A DNA stretch of 53,605 nucleotides from an uncultured Neglectibacter sp. (GTDB taxonomy: Bacteria; Bacillota; Clostridia; Oscillospirales; Acutalibacteraceae), in the NCBI GenBank assembly GCA_947647615.1, contig CANSKS010000014.1:1-53605 (forward strand), read 5' to 3'. A program made the position numbers and the translations under genes. Positions 1 to 8,630 of the stretch are shown here, one piece after another. Position 1 is the stretch's first letter. Every line of letters begins with the position of its first letter. The notes under the pieces are model-generated. The model saw nothing but the letters and a program-made list of their open reading frames with translations. It was not told the origin of the DNA and searched no databases.

Positions 1-51
1 GGCCAATGGAAGGGCTGGGACCCCCTTTTTGACCTGCCGGAGGAGCTTTAA
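1..51 (+). CDS. C-terminal end of an unidentified protein (partial)
   Basis: The first frame is open from the window edge to a TAA at 49-51 and would encode a 16-residue tail ending in DLPEEL. The gene body lies outside the window, so no function can be given. It converges with the peptidase gene that ends at 93. The call rests only on the open frame and its position. Confidence 0.35.
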   Translation, partial: GQWKGWDPLFDLPEEL

Positions 52-92
52 AGGCCTTTACCCCCGAAGGCTGGGCGGTTCCTCTTCCCGCC

Positions 93-899
93 CTAAGCTC
101 CGGGGAAGACAGCTATGGCTTGGCTGCCCAAGCCTTCATAGGCCAAGGCCACCGCGTCTTTGGGATACGCTACGTTTTTTCCGGCCAGGGGATCGTTGAA
201 GTAATAGGAAGTCTGGTCCCGGCCGGTGAGCAGAGCGCAGTGCAGGGGAGAAATCCAGCGGAAGGTTTCCCCGGAATCCTCTATTTGGAAGGTGACATCT
301 TCTTCCGGCGGGACCATATCAATGGTCACCCATAAAAGCAGGGGGATGCCCTTTTCCAGGTAGCTTTCGCACAGCTCCTCCAAGGGGACGCCGGAAAGCT
401 CCTCTACGGTAAGCTCCGGGGCGGCCTCCCGCAGCGCCTTTCCAATTACCGGGGCATAACAGCCCCAGCCTGTCTCCTTCCTGGGATCTCCCGGAAAGGC
501 CTCCCGAGGGTCGCATCCCACAAGCCTTCCGGCCTCGTCCCGGTGGGGGGCGGTGCCCAGGGGCAAATAGCCCTCTACAAACTCTTCCGGGGTCATGGCC
601 ACTCCCGCGTATTGCAGCGCCATAACAGCGCTGACGCTTTCGCAGCCGGTAGGGAAATTAGGCCGTTGATCCAGGAAGGGCGCGTCGAGCAGGAAAGAGT
701 CTTCGGCAGGCGTGGAGCCGAGCCTGGAAACAAAAGCCTTCCCCAAAAGCCCCTTTCCCCGCAGGGTCTCTCCCCCAAAACACCAAAGTCCCGAAAGGGA
801 CAAAATCGTACCCAAAAAGGCCAGAAAAACCCGGCCGGCAGTTCTTTGCTTGGCCCGACGAATCCGGCGGGCCCTTCTTTTTACGGCGGAAACAGTCAT
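93..899 (-). CDS. C39-like papain-fold cysteine peptidase, membrane-anchored
   Basis: The 268-residue protein starts with a very basic stretch (residues 1-20) and one hydrophobic segment (about 22-41), so it is probably exported and membrane-anchored. The core matches the C39_2-type peptidase fold: a PTGCES motif places the nucleophile at Cys86, SPLHCALLTG gives the histidine (His220), and FNDPL gives an acidic residue near 236. This family includes uncharacterised cell-surface hydrolases of Gram-positive bacteria; unlike bacteriocin-processing C39 domains, no ABC transporter is attached. The ATG at 899 is preceded by GGAGGGAGG. Substrate unknown. Confidence 0.75.
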   Translation of the reverse strand: MTVSAVKRRARRIRRAKQRTAGRVFLAFLGTILSLSGLWCFGGETLRGKGLLGKAFVSRLGSTPAEDSFLLDAPFLDQRPNFPTGCESVSAVMALQYAGVAMTPEEFVEGYLPLGTAPHRDEAGRLVGCDPREAFPGDPRKETGWGCYAPVIGKALREAAPELTVEELSGVPLEELCESYLEKGIPLLLWVTIDMVPPEEDVTFQIEDSGETFRWISPLHCALLTGRDQTSYYFNDPLAGKNVAYPKDAVALAYEGLGSQAIAVFPGA

Positions 900-1068
900 G
901 AGTCCTCCCTCCTTCTAGGGAGAGTATCTCATAGAGGCAGGCAGGAAGTCCGCCGAAATTTGCAAAAGAATTGTAAAAACTCAATTTTCTTACCAGGAAA
1001 ATTCCTGTGGGACATCCGGGCCGCGCCCCTCCAAAGCTCTCCCCTCAGGAAAGCGGTAACCTTTCTCC

Positions 1069-1097
1069 TTGATTTTTGGCAGAAAACTTGCTACTAT
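1069..1097 (+). promoter_or_regulatory. Sigma-A-like promoter for fucO
   Basis: TTGATT (1069-1074) and TACTAT (1092-1097) are separated by 17 bases and lie about 80 bases upstream of the fucO start. The 900-1176 interval holds nothing else I recognise. Confidence 0.55.
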
Positions 1098-1176
1098 AGG
1101 AAGCAGAAGCTTCCCGGGCAGTTCTCCCCCGGAAAACCGGACCTTATTTTTAAAAAAGAAAGGACTTTGAAGCAGC

Positions 1177-2325
1177 ATGGCAAACAGATTCATTTTAAAC
1201 GAAACCTCCTATCACGGTAAGGGCGCAATGGAAAATATCGCCCCGGAAATGAAAGGCAGAGGGTTCCAAAAAGCCTTTGTGTGTTCCGACCCCGACCTGC
1301 TGAAATTCGGCGTCACCAAAAAGGTCACCGATGTGCTGGAAGCTGCCGGTATCCCCTATGAAATTTACTCCAACATCAAGGCTAACCCCACCATAGAAAA
1401 CGTGCAGACCGGTGTGGCCGCTTTTGAAAAATCCGGCGCCGACTGCCTGGTGGCCATTGGCGGCGGCTCCTCTATGGATACGGCCAAGGCCATTGGCATC
1501 ATTGCCGCCAACCCGGAATTTGCCGACGTGCGCAGCCTGGAGGGCGTAGCCAATACCAAGCACCCCTCGAAGCCCATTTTGGCTGTTCCCACCACTGCCG
1601 GCACCGCCGCCGAGGTGACCATTAACTACGTGATTACCGACGCGGAAAAGAACCGGAAAATGGTGTGTGTAGACCCTCACGATATTCCCGTAGTGGCCTT
1701 TATCGATCCCGATATGATGTCTACCATGCCGAGAGGCCTTACCGCTGCCACCGGTATGGACGCCCTGACCCATGCCATTGAAGGCTATACCACCCTGGGC
1801 GCTTGGGAGCTTTCCGACATGTTCCATCTGAAAGCCATCGAGATCATCGCCCGTTCCCTGCGGGGCGCGGTGGAAAACACCGCCGAGGGCCGGGAAGGCA
1901 TGGCCTTGGGCCAGTATGTGGCCGGTATGGGCTTTTCCAATGTAGGCCTGGGCATTGTCCACTCCATGGCCCACCCCCTGGGCGCTTTGTACGACACTCC
2001 CCACGGTGTGGCCAACGCTATCATTTTGCCCACTGTCATGGAATATAACGCCCCTGCCACCGGGGAGAAATACCGGGAAATTGCCCGGGCTATGGGAGTT
2101 TCCGGTGTAGACGCCATGAGCCAGGAGGAATACCGCAAAGCCGCTGTGGATGCGGTGAAGCAGCTTTCCCAGGATGTGGGCATCCCTGCCGACCTGAAGG
2201 AGATTGTAAAAGCCGAAGATATCCCCTTCCTGGCCCAGTCGGCCTATGACGACGCCTGCCGCCCCGGCAACCCCAGGGAGACCAGTGTGGAAGAAATCGC
2301 GGAGCTTTACAAGTCCCTGCTCTAA
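1177..2325 (+). CDS. fucO: Lactaldehyde reductase / 1,2-propanediol oxidoreductase (iron-dependent alcohol dehydrogenase)
   Basis: At 382 residues the protein aligns end to end with E. coli FucO, beginning MANRFILNET and sharing long blocks such as GTAAEVTINYVITD and GQYVAGMGFSNVGLG. The group III alcohol dehydrogenase metal ligands are visible as Asp195 and His199 (GMDALTH), His262 (IVHSMAH) and His276 (TPHG); GGGS near residue 96 binds the dinucleotide. The cytosolic enzyme reduces L-lactaldehyde from fucose or rhamnose breakdown to 1,2-propanediol, regenerating NAD+. The start follows GAAAGGA. No other fucose or rhamnose gene is adjacent, so it may serve pathways encoded elsewhere. A terminator follows directly. 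Confidence 0.93.
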   Translation: MANRFILNETSYHGKGAMENIAPEMKGRGFQKAFVCSDPDLLKFGVTKKVTDVLEAAGIPYEIYSNIKANPTIENVQTGVAAFEKSGADCLVAIGGGSSMDTAKAIGIIAANPEFADVRSLEGVANTKHPSKPILAVPTTAGTAAEVTINYVITDAEKNRKMVCVDPHDIPVVAFIDPDMMSTMPRGLTAATGMDALTHAIEGYTTLGAWELSDMFHLKAIEIIARSLRGAVENTAEGREGMALGQYVAGMGFSNVGLGIVHSMAHPLGALYDTPHGVANAIILPTVMEYNAPATGEKYREIARAMGVSGVDAMSQEEYRKAAVDAVKQLSQDVGIPADLKEIVKAEDIPFLAQSAYDDACRPGNPRETSVEEIAELYKSLL

Positions 2326-2350
2326 GCCCGGGTTTTCAAAAAAAGAAAAA

Positions 2351-2390
2351 GGCGTGCGGCTCTCAAAATGCTGAGAGCCGCATGCCTTTT
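2351..2390. terminator. Rho-independent terminator between fucO and yicI
   Basis: A 15-bp stem (2351-2365 with 2372-2386, one G-T pair) with a 6-base loop is followed by TTTT. An A-rich stretch on the other side means it could also serve the convergent glycosidase gene. Confidence 0.85.
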
Positions 2391-2422
2391 GCATATTTTA
2401 AAAAGAGAATGAAAAGTTGTAA

Positions 2423-4738
2423 TCAAAGGGTAAAGGTCACAGGGGAAAGGGCTTCGTTTACCTGCAGCAGGGTCCCCAGCTCCGTCTCTTGGGCCTGGGC
2501 GCCGGAAAGGTTGGAAATACCCTTCACGTTGCGCAGCAGCACCTTCAGGCCCTGGGCCTTCCCGGTAAAGGAAAGGGTTACCTTGCCGCCTTCGTTTTTG
2601 GCGCAGGCCTTTAGCAGGTCGTTTCCGTACATGTCTTTTACATCGGCCTGGGCCTCTGTCTTCAGGGCAAACACATGCAGGGTCAAATCCTTCCCATAGT
2701 CGTACTCTACATTTTCTTCGTCGGCGCCTACGGCGATCATAGAATTTTCCCGAGCCATCAGGGGCAGACTCATGAAATCGTGGACCTCATGGAGCCATTT
2801 TCCGCCTTCCACCACCTGGTTGGAAAGGAAGTTGGTCCAGGTACCCTCCGGCAGGTAATAATCGACATCGCCGCTTTCTGTGAACACAGGAGCTACCATG
2901 AGGCTCTCCCCCAGCATATACTGGCGATCCAAATCGGAACAGGGGATATCCTCGGGGAATTCCAGCACCATGGCCCGCATGGTGGGAACACCGGTTTGGT
3001 GGGTGTAAACGGCGTTAGAAAACAGGTAAGGCATCAAGGAGCACTTTAAGTTGGTGAACCTGCGCACCACATCTACCGCCTCTTCCCCAAAGAGCCAGGG
3101 CACCCGGTAGGAATTGGAACCATGGAGCCGGGAATGGGTGGAAAGCAGGCCAAAGGCAGCCCAACGCTTGTAAACATCGGCCGGAGCCGTGCCCTCAAAG
3201 CCGCTGATATCGTGGCTCCAGAAGCCGAAGCCGGAAAGGCACAGGGAAAGCCCGGCCCGCAGAGACTCGCTCATGGAAAGGTAATTGGAGGAACAGTCGC
3301 CGCCCCAGTGCACAGGGAACCGCTGGCCTCCCGCGGTGGCGCTGCGGGCAAAGAGGCAGGCCCCGTTCTTGCCCTTATACTCTTCTAACAGGTCGAACAC
3401 GCACTTGTTGTACAGGTGGGTATAGTAGTTGTGCATAAGCTCCGGGTCGCTGCCGTCGTAATAGACCACGTCGGTGGGGATTCTCTCGCCGAAGTCGGTT
3501 TTAAAGCAATCGACGCCCATATCCAAAAGGCTGCGCAGCTTCCCCTGGTACCATTTCCAGGCCTGGGGATTGGTGAAATCCACTACAGCCAGGCCGCCCT
3601 GCCACAGGTCCCACTGCCAAACGTCCCCATTGGGGCGCTTTAACAGGTAGCCGTTTTTCATACCTTCTTTGAACAGGGGGGATTTTTGGCTGATATAGGG
3701 GTTAATCCACACGCAGATCTTCAGCTTTTTATCGTTCTTCATGCGGGAAAGCATGCCCGGCACATCGTCGAACATAGCCTTATCCCAGTCGAAGTTGCAC
3801 CATTCGTTTTCCTTCATCCAGTAGCAGTCGAAGTGGAACACATGGAGGGGCAGCCTCCGCTGGGCCATGCCATCCACAAAGCTGGTGACGGTTTTTTCGT
3901 CGTAAGAGGTGGTAAAGGAGGTGGTGAGCCACAAACCGAAGCTCCAGGCAGGGGGCAAGGCCGGCCTGCCGGTAAGGGCCGTATAGTTTTGCAGCACGGT
4001 TTTCCCGTCGCCGCCGCCCACCAGCATAAAATCCAGCTTTTCGCCGGGTACGGAGAACTGCACCCGGGTGACCACCTCGGAGCAGATCTCGTAAGAAACC
4101 TTTCCGCTGGTGTTCACAAAAACGCCGTAACCCTTGTTGGTCAGGTAGAAGGGAATGTTTTTATAGGCGATTTCGGAACAGGTGCCGCCGTCTTCGTTCC
4201 ACATATCTACCACCTGGCCATTTTTCACAAAGGGGGTGAACCGTTCGCCCAGGCCGTAAACCTTTTCGCCCAGGTCCAGGTCCATTTGACAGCGCATAAA
4301 GGGGCCTTCCGGAGTCTTCATGGTGCTGATCATGGCATGGCCGAACCGGTCGCCAATATTTGCCAGCTTCTTCCCCTCGTAATAATAAACGAAGGAAGCC
4401 GGGTTTTTGGTAATGCGCAGCTCGGTTTTCCCGCTTTTAATAGAAAGGGAGCCGGGCGTTTCTTCCACTTCCAAAGGAAGCTCTTCCATGTCCATTTCAA
4501 ACTGGGGCTCTTTTTTCGCGCTGCCCATAAAGTGGTAGGCCTGAGTGCGCAGAATGTCTTTTTTCGGGGAGGTGATGAACAGCTCCATCACCGGTCCATC
4601 CATGGCCCGCACGTCTTCCCGGTAGGGCACCGAATACAGGTATACCTGGTTTTGCTCCACCTTCACCTCGCGGATCTGCACCACATCCGCCGCTTGTACG
4701 CCGGGGCGGTTCATCCAATAGCCCTTGGTAAATTTCAT
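2423..4738 (-). CDS. yicI: GH31 alpha-xylosidase
   Basis: A glycoside hydrolase family 31 enzyme of 771 residues that aligns along its length with E. coli YicI. It should release alpha-xylose from the non-reducing end of xyloglucan oligosaccharides (isoprimeverose units) in the cytosol, as no signal peptide is seen. The nucleophile is Asp415 in KTDFGERIPT and the acid/base is Asp481 in HWGGDC, matching Asp416 and Asp482 of YicI. The ATG at 4738 was chosen over an upstream in-frame start at 4861 because AAGAAAGGA precedes it and homology begins at MKFTKGYW. It is divergent from an AraC regulator that probably controls it. Confidence 0.93.
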   Translation of the reverse strand: MKFTKGYWMNRPGVQAADVVQIREVKVEQNQVYLYSVPYREDVRAMDGPVMELFITSPKKDILRTQAYHFMGSAKKEPQFEMDMEELPLEVEETPGSLSIKSGKTELRITKNPASFVYYYEGKKLANIGDRFGHAMISTMKTPEGPFMRCQMDLDLGEKVYGLGERFTPFVKNGQVVDMWNEDGGTCSEIAYKNIPFYLTNKGYGVFVNTSGKVSYEICSEVVTRVQFSVPGEKLDFMLVGGGDGKTVLQNYTALTGRPALPPAWSFGLWLTTSFTTSYDEKTVTSFVDGMAQRRLPLHVFHFDCYWMKENEWCNFDWDKAMFDDVPGMLSRMKNDKKLKICVWINPYISQKSPLFKEGMKNGYLLKRPNGDVWQWDLWQGGLAVVDFTNPQAWKWYQGKLRSLLDMGVDCFKTDFGERIPTDVVYYDGSDPELMHNYYTHLYNKCVFDLLEEYKGKNGACLFARSATAGGQRFPVHWGGDCSSNYLSMSESLRAGLSLCLSGFGFWSHDISGFEGTAPADVYKRWAAFGLLSTHSRLHGSNSYRVPWLFGEEAVDVVRRFTNLKCSLMPYLFSNAVYTHQTGVPTMRAMVLEFPEDIPCSDLDRQYMLGESLMVAPVFTESGDVDYYLPEGTWTNFLSNQVVEGGKWLHEVHDFMSLPLMARENSMIAVGADEENVEYDYGKDLTLHVFALKTEAQADVKDMYGNDLLKACAKNEGGKVTLSFTGKAQGLKVLLRNVKGISNLSGAQAQETELGTLLQVNEALSPVTFTL

Positions 4739-5014
4739 CCTTTGCCATCCTTTCTTGCTTTTCCAGTAATTTTTCCAATGCGGTTGAAAAACCTTATTCC
4801 GTGAGATACAATAAAAGAGACTTGGCCTGCCGGAAAACGGGATTCCCCTCCCCAGGGCCAAAACCTCAACAGACCAAAACTGTACAGTTCTATTATAAAT
4901 AAAAAAACAAAAAACTCTTGAGGAAAAGCGGCAATTTATTGCATTATTTTGACCATTTTTCTTTATTTAAAGCAAATCCTTACAATCCAAAGAAGTCAGA
5001 AGGAAGGCGAGCCC
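4739..5014. promoter_or_regulatory. Divergent control region between yicI and the AraC regulator
   Basis: This AT-rich 276-base interval must hold the promoters of both divergent genes. A TATAAT-type -10 box for the minus strand lies at 4892-4897, but no good -35 box stands 17 bases upstream of it. That would suit activator-dependent transcription by the adjacent AraC protein. The operator sequence is not evident by eye. Confidence 0.4.
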
Positions 5015-5932
5015 ATGAAAGACAGGGCATTGAAAGAGCAGCGGAAGCACGGCGAGCCTGGCCTGCCGGTGAGCTGTTACCGCATACGGCCCCCCTACTA
5101 CAATATGGTCCAGCTGGAATGCCACTGGCACGACGAAATAGAGCTCTTTGAGGTCAGCCGGGGCACCGCCCGCATCCAGTGCGGCAGCAGCCACTTTACG
5201 GCCCGGGAAGGGGACCTGGTGCTTTTTAACAGCGGAGAGCTTCATGCTGCCCAGCCCCTGGACCATGGGGGAATGGAGTTCCAGGCTGTGGTGTTCGGCC
5301 CGGAAATGCTCTGCGGGGATGAAAGCGACGTTTCCCGAGCCCGCTATGTGACTCCCTTGCTGGACGGCCGCCTGCAGGTGCCCCGGGTCATCCGCCGGGA
5401 GGCCGGGAAAGAACCCCTGGAAAAGTTCGGAGAGATCTTAGAGCTGCTGGAACGCCGGACGCCCGCCTATGAGCTTCGGGTACGGGCCCGGCTGTTAGAT
5501 ATTTTCGCCTATTTTGCCGCTGCCGGGGAGCTGCGGGGCGAAACGGGAGAAGCCGCCTCCTGCCAGGCGGTGAAATCGGCCATCGATTACATTCACAGCC
5601 ACTACCAGCGGCAAATCACCATTACAGAGCTGGCTCAGCTCTGCCACATGAGCGGCGGCCATTTTTGCCGCATGTTCAAAAAGTACACCTTAAAAACGCC
5701 GGTACAATACATCAACAGCGTGCGGCTTTCTTCCGCTATGGAGCTGCTGTCCCATACCGACCGGAAGGTGCTGGACATCGCCATGGACACAGGCTTTAAC
5801 AGCCTCAGCTATTTTATTGGAGTATTTAAAGAAAGCTTTGGCTGCACTCCCACTCAGTTCCGGAAGCCAAAGGCCTTTTCCCAGCCGGATATTTCCCTGC
5901 CGGAAAAGGAGGAATCTCCTGGAACCCTGTAA
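5015..5932 (+). CDS. AraC-family transcriptional regulator (cupin sensor plus HTH_18)
   Basis: The 305-residue protein has an N-terminal cupin-like sugar-sensing domain (about 20-150; HWHDEIELFEVSRG and NSGELHAAQP are typical) and a C-terminal AraC DNA-binding domain (about 195-290) with both helix-turn-helix units, ITELAQLCHMSGGHFCRMFK and DIAMDTGFNSLSYFIGVFK. The start at 5015 follows AGAAGGAAGG; an upstream in-frame start at 4949 lacks a ribosome-binding site. Its divergent position next to yicI suggests it activates the alpha-xylosidase in response to a xylose-containing sugar. That link is inference from gene order. Confidence 0.88.
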   Translation: MKDRALKEQRKHGEPGLPVSCYRIRPPYYNMVQLECHWHDEIELFEVSRGTARIQCGSSHFTAREGDLVLFNSGELHAAQPLDHGGMEFQAVVFGPEMLCGDESDVSRARYVTPLLDGRLQVPRVIRREAGKEPLEKFGEILELLERRTPAYELRVRARLLDIFAYFAAAGELRGETGEAASCQAVKSAIDYIHSHYQRQITITELAQLCHMSGGHFCRMFKKYTLKTPVQYINSVRLSSAMELLSHTDRKVLDIAMDTGFNSLSYFIGVFKESFGCTPTQFRKPKAFSQPDISLPEKEESPGTL

Positions 5933-6011
5933 GATTTTGGTAAAAATGCGCTAAAATAGGGTTTGTTTCCTGTATTATCCTTGGAAACTACTGGTTCTTC
6001 TCAATTTCTGC

Positions 6012-6039
6012 TTGACCTGTCAAAAAATTTTAGTATAAT
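6012..6039 (+). promoter_or_regulatory. Orphan sigma-A promoter
   Basis: TTGACC (6012-6017) and a perfect TATAAT (6034-6039) are separated by 16 bases. No protein gene follows on this strand before the terminator at 6101-6151, so it appears to drive a short RNA. Confidence 0.6.
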
Positions 6040-6045
6040 AGAGTA

Positions 6046-6151
6046 AGGAAAGCACTTACGAACATTGTAAGTCCTTTCTATGGGGTTATCAATAAATCAT
6101 AAAAGAACAAAGCGCCTGGCTGTTTTGCGGTCAAGCGCTTTGTTCTTTTTT
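6046..6151 (+). ncRNA. Candidate small RNA of about 105 nt
   Basis: The expected transcript runs from just after the orphan promoter to the terminator. Its 5' part can fold through ACTTAC (around 6053) pairing with GTAAGT (around 6068), flanked by AGGA/TCCT complementarity. The 3' end is a strong hairpin followed by six T residues. No ORF with a convincing ribosome-binding site fits inside. It could instead be a read-through region of the AraC gene that shares the terminator. I do not recognise the RNA as a known family. Confidence 0.4.
6101..6151. terminator. Terminator hairpin shared by converging genes
   Basis: A 15-bp stem (6101-6115 with 6135-6149) encloses a 19-base loop and is followed on the plus strand by T6. 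On the minus strand the T-run is four bases, so it may also end the ATP-grasp transcript that comes from the right. Confidence 0.8.
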
Positions 6152-6183
6152 CCTCCAAAGGGCCGGATGCCACACCGGGCCCC

Positions 6184-7242
6184 CTAGTTTTTCGAAAGCT
6201 CCGGCAGCATTTTTTTGTAATAGGGCCAAAGGCCAATATGGTCCGGCGTGTGCTCCGGCTGCTGCCAGAAATCGTAGCCCGGGTAATCGTTGCCCTCAAT
6301 AATGGCGGGCCCCTTGGGGGTTATGCATACGTCCCACCCCACCAGCCGCATGCGGGGCTCTTTTAAAGCAGCCCTTTTGCAAAGCTCTACCGCTTCTTTG
6401 GCAAAAGGAATCCGGTACCCTATTAAGGGGATCTTCGTTACGGGATGCACTTCAATTGTCTCTAAGGCGGAGGTATGGCCCACTCCGGTAAGCTTTCCCG
6501 TTTCCAAATCTACGGGACAGAACATGCCGCCGTTTTCCAGGTTATCCACAAACTTCCCGCCATTGCCGATCTTTTGCACCGCGTAAACACAGTGAGAAAC
6601 CCATTCCCCTTTTTCGCCCTTTGTGAGCAGCGTCACCACCCGCATGGAATTCACGCTCAGGGGGTACAGCTTTGAAAGGGCCTCATGCTGAACCAGCGCC
6701 TCCTCCACAGTACCAAAGCCATGCTTTTTCACATAAGCATACAAAGCGGAGGGGCTTTCGAAATCGGAAACCTTTAGCTTTTCAATGCCCTTTCCGCTTT
6801 CTCCTACGTCAGGTTTCGCGAACAGAGTATCTTTCCCTTCCAAAAACCGCAAAAAATCCTTTTCCCCGGCTTCCGCCATCACCAGGAATTCCCGGTTCAA
6901 AAATTCCCGGAACTTGGGGTAGAATAAGGTTTTTTGGTCAAAGCTATCGGCGGCCTGAGGATCGTTGAGCAGGGTGATGAGCCTTTTGTTTTTCACCCTG
7001 GTCACGTAGCTGGCCCTTTGCCTGGGGTTCATATTATAAAAAGCAAACATCACATAGTCGTGATACCCCGCGCCGTAACGGGCCGCACACCAAAGCATAT
7101 CGAAAAACAAAAAGGCCTTGTTTTTCCCGGACCGTTTTTTGCCCTTTTCCAGGGCCTTTCCCAGTTCCTCCAGGCGAACGCCCCGGAGGATTCGGCTGAT
7201 GTAAGAAAGCTTGCTGAAAACACCGGTATTCTTTTCACTCAT
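6184..7242 (-). CDS. Sugar-transfer-associated ATP-grasp family protein
   Basis: The 352-residue protein resembles the ATPgrasp_ST family (PF14397). Visible features are FAKPDVGESGKGIEKL (about 140-155), which fits a nucleotide-binding loop, NSMRVVTLL, a metal-site-like VGWDVCITPKGPAIIEGND near 310-330, and a C-terminus typical of this group. Members are ATP-dependent ligases often found near polysaccharide genes; their substrates are unknown. The start at 7242 is preceded by GGGAGAGA. The upstream in-frame extension to 7452 is AT-rich leader containing the promoter and a hairpin, so it was not used. It lies alone between two convergent or separate units. Confidence 0.72.
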   Translation of the reverse strand: MSEKNTGVFSKLSYISRILRGVRLEELGKALEKGKKRSGKNKAFLFFDMLWCAARYGAGYHDYVMFAFYNMNPRQRASYVTRVKNKRLITLLNDPQAADSFDQKTLFYPKFREFLNREFLVMAEAGEKDFLRFLEGKDTLFAKPDVGESGKGIEKLKVSDFESPSALYAYVKKHGFGTVEEALVQHEALSKLYPLSVNSMRVVTLLTKGEKGEWVSHCVYAVQKIGNGGKFVDNLENGGMFCPVDLETGKLTGVGHTSALETIEVHPVTKIPLIGYRIPFAKEAVELCKRAALKEPRMRLVGWDVCITPKGPAIIEGNDYPGYDFWQQPEHTPDHIGLWPYYKKMLPELSKN

Positions 7243-7272
7243 AAGAAGAATCTCTCCCGCAAAAAAAAGCTG

Positions 7273-7302
7273 TTTCGTCGGGAGCGACAGCCCCCGACGA
7301 AA
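7273..7302 (-). other. Leader hairpin upstream of the ATP-grasp gene
   Basis: A 10-bp inverted repeat (TTTCGTCGGG at 7273-7282 with its complement at 7293-7302) lies between the promoter and the ribosome-binding site. It may stabilise the mRNA or regulate it; no known riboswitch is recognised. Confidence 0.45.
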
Positions 7303-7323
7303 TCCTGTTCCTCTTAATTTTAT

Positions 7324-7352
7324 ATTATACCACAGCTTTGCAGTTCTTGCAA
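7324..7352 (-). promoter_or_regulatory. Sigma-A promoter for the ATP-grasp gene
   Basis: Read on the minus strand, TTGCAA (7352-7347) and TATAAT (7329-7324) are 17 bases apart, about 80 bases before the start codon. Confidence 0.7.
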
Positions 7353-7525
7353 CCGCTTCCTTACGAAAGGAGAGGCCAGCCGCTTTCCCTTTTCCCTGGC
7401 CGTTTTCGGCGGACAGCCATCTCCCCATGCTCCGGGCTTCAACCGCCGCCATAAGCGGCCTTTTTTTAAAAGCCCTTGTATGTTAAAACAACCCCAATGT
7501 GATTTGCGCCTTGCCCCAAGGGCCC

Positions 7526-8575
7526 TTATTCGCCCCGCAGCCGGCGCAGCAGCTTGTTGGCTGCCAAATAGCGCGGGGCGCTTACGTAGTTGGGAATAGA
7601 ATTTCCGCTGCCAATAGCCACCCCGTGGCCCTTTTTTTCGCACACCCGGTAAGCCTGTTCCGTGTACTCCTCTACATCGCAGGGGTTCACGTCGCACAGG
7701 GCGTCGGTGTCTAAGCCGCCGAAGTTTCCAATTCTGTCGCCATACTCCTCAATCCATTTACTGTAGGGGGAAATGGCGTCTTCGTTAGAATGCTTCGCGT
7801 CTATTTGAGCCACAGAAATAATATCGTCCATCACGCCGAAAATGCAGCCGCAGGAATGGAGCAGGAAGGGCTTTCCGGCTTTGTGAATTACCTCCACAAT
7901 CCGCTTATATTGGGGGATAATCAAATCCCGCACATCCTGCTCATGCAATAACGTGGCCGACTTAAAGCCCAGGTCATCGCCAAAGCGGCACACACAGTAC
8001 ATGTCACCAAAATCCCTCAGGAACTCCGTCCAAATCTCCACCAGAATATCTCCAACCTTTTGGAACATGTCCCGGTAAAGGTCTTCGTCGTCTGCCTTCA
8101 TGTAGCAAAGGTCCTCCAGGCCCACCAAATCCTGGACAAACTCAAACACGCCGTTTCCCACGCCGCCTACGGCCCGCATGCCTTCGGGCAGGGTTTCTCT
8201 CAGGGCCTTAAAATCGCTGGTAAAAGTGGTGAAGTACAAATCCCGCAGGCTGTCCCAGGGGTATTTTTCAAAATCCTCCCGGGTTTGTATGACGCCCTTT
8301 TTGTGGCCGCCCAAAGCACCGCCGCCCGGCAAAATGGACGTCATACAGCACTCGAAAGACACTGTGTCGTAGCCCATTTCCCGCCAAAAAGCGTTATAAT
8401 GCCGGAAGAACTCCACCTTATCCTTTTCCGAGCCCTGGTACAGGTGGGCAAATTTTTCCCCGGTGATCCGCTCCATAAACTCCGGCGCAATGAGGTGCTC
8501 ATACAGGGGAATACGGGCACTGGGCAAATTTTTCGCCGCGTTCTCCAAGTTTTTATAATCGGGCACAAACCCCAT
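7526..8575 (-). CDS. Uroporphyrinogen decarboxylase (UroD)-family protein, methyltransferase-like
   Basis: This 349-residue protein has the UroD/MtaA-type TIM-barrel pattern, but it lacks the N-terminal substrate-binding RQAGR motif of true HemE. Near residue 242 it has LLHSCGC, giving a His-x-Cys pair like the zinc site of the corrinoid methyltransferases MtaA and MtbA; GSGNSIPNY near the end matches the family's last barrel strand. It is therefore more likely a corrinoid- or cobamide-linked methyltransferase of unknown substrate than a haem enzyme. It follows another family member by 55 bases in the same operon. The start follows AAGGAGC. Confidence 0.78.
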   Translation of the reverse strand: MGFVPDYKNLENAAKNLPSARIPLYEHLIAPEFMERITGEKFAHLYQGSEKDKVEFFRHYNAFWREMGYDTVSFECCMTSILPGGGALGGHKKGVIQTREDFEKYPWDSLRDLYFTTFTSDFKALRETLPEGMRAVGGVGNGVFEFVQDLVGLEDLCYMKADDEDLYRDMFQKVGDILVEIWTEFLRDFGDMYCVCRFGDDLGFKSATLLHEQDVRDLIIPQYKRIVEVIHKAGKPFLLHSCGCIFGVMDDIISVAQIDAKHSNEDAISPYSKWIEEYGDRIGNFGGLDTDALCDVNPCDVEEYTEQAYRVCEKKGHGVAIGSGNSIPNYVSAPRYLAANKLLRRLRGE

Positions 8576-8630
8576 TTGACACAGCTCCTTTTTCCTTTTC
8601 TTCTTTTCCTTTCCTAAAAAGACCAGAACC

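Noticed and set aside
1195-2394. A 399-codon open frame antisense to fucO
   Set aside because: It is the shadow of the well-supported fucO gene. Its product is His/Gly-rich, typical of reverse-frame translation in GC-rich genes, and it has no family features.
3686-4804. A 372-codon open frame antisense to yicI
   Set aside because: It lies wholly within the GH31 gene on the other strand, has no ribosome-binding site, and has no recognisable domains.
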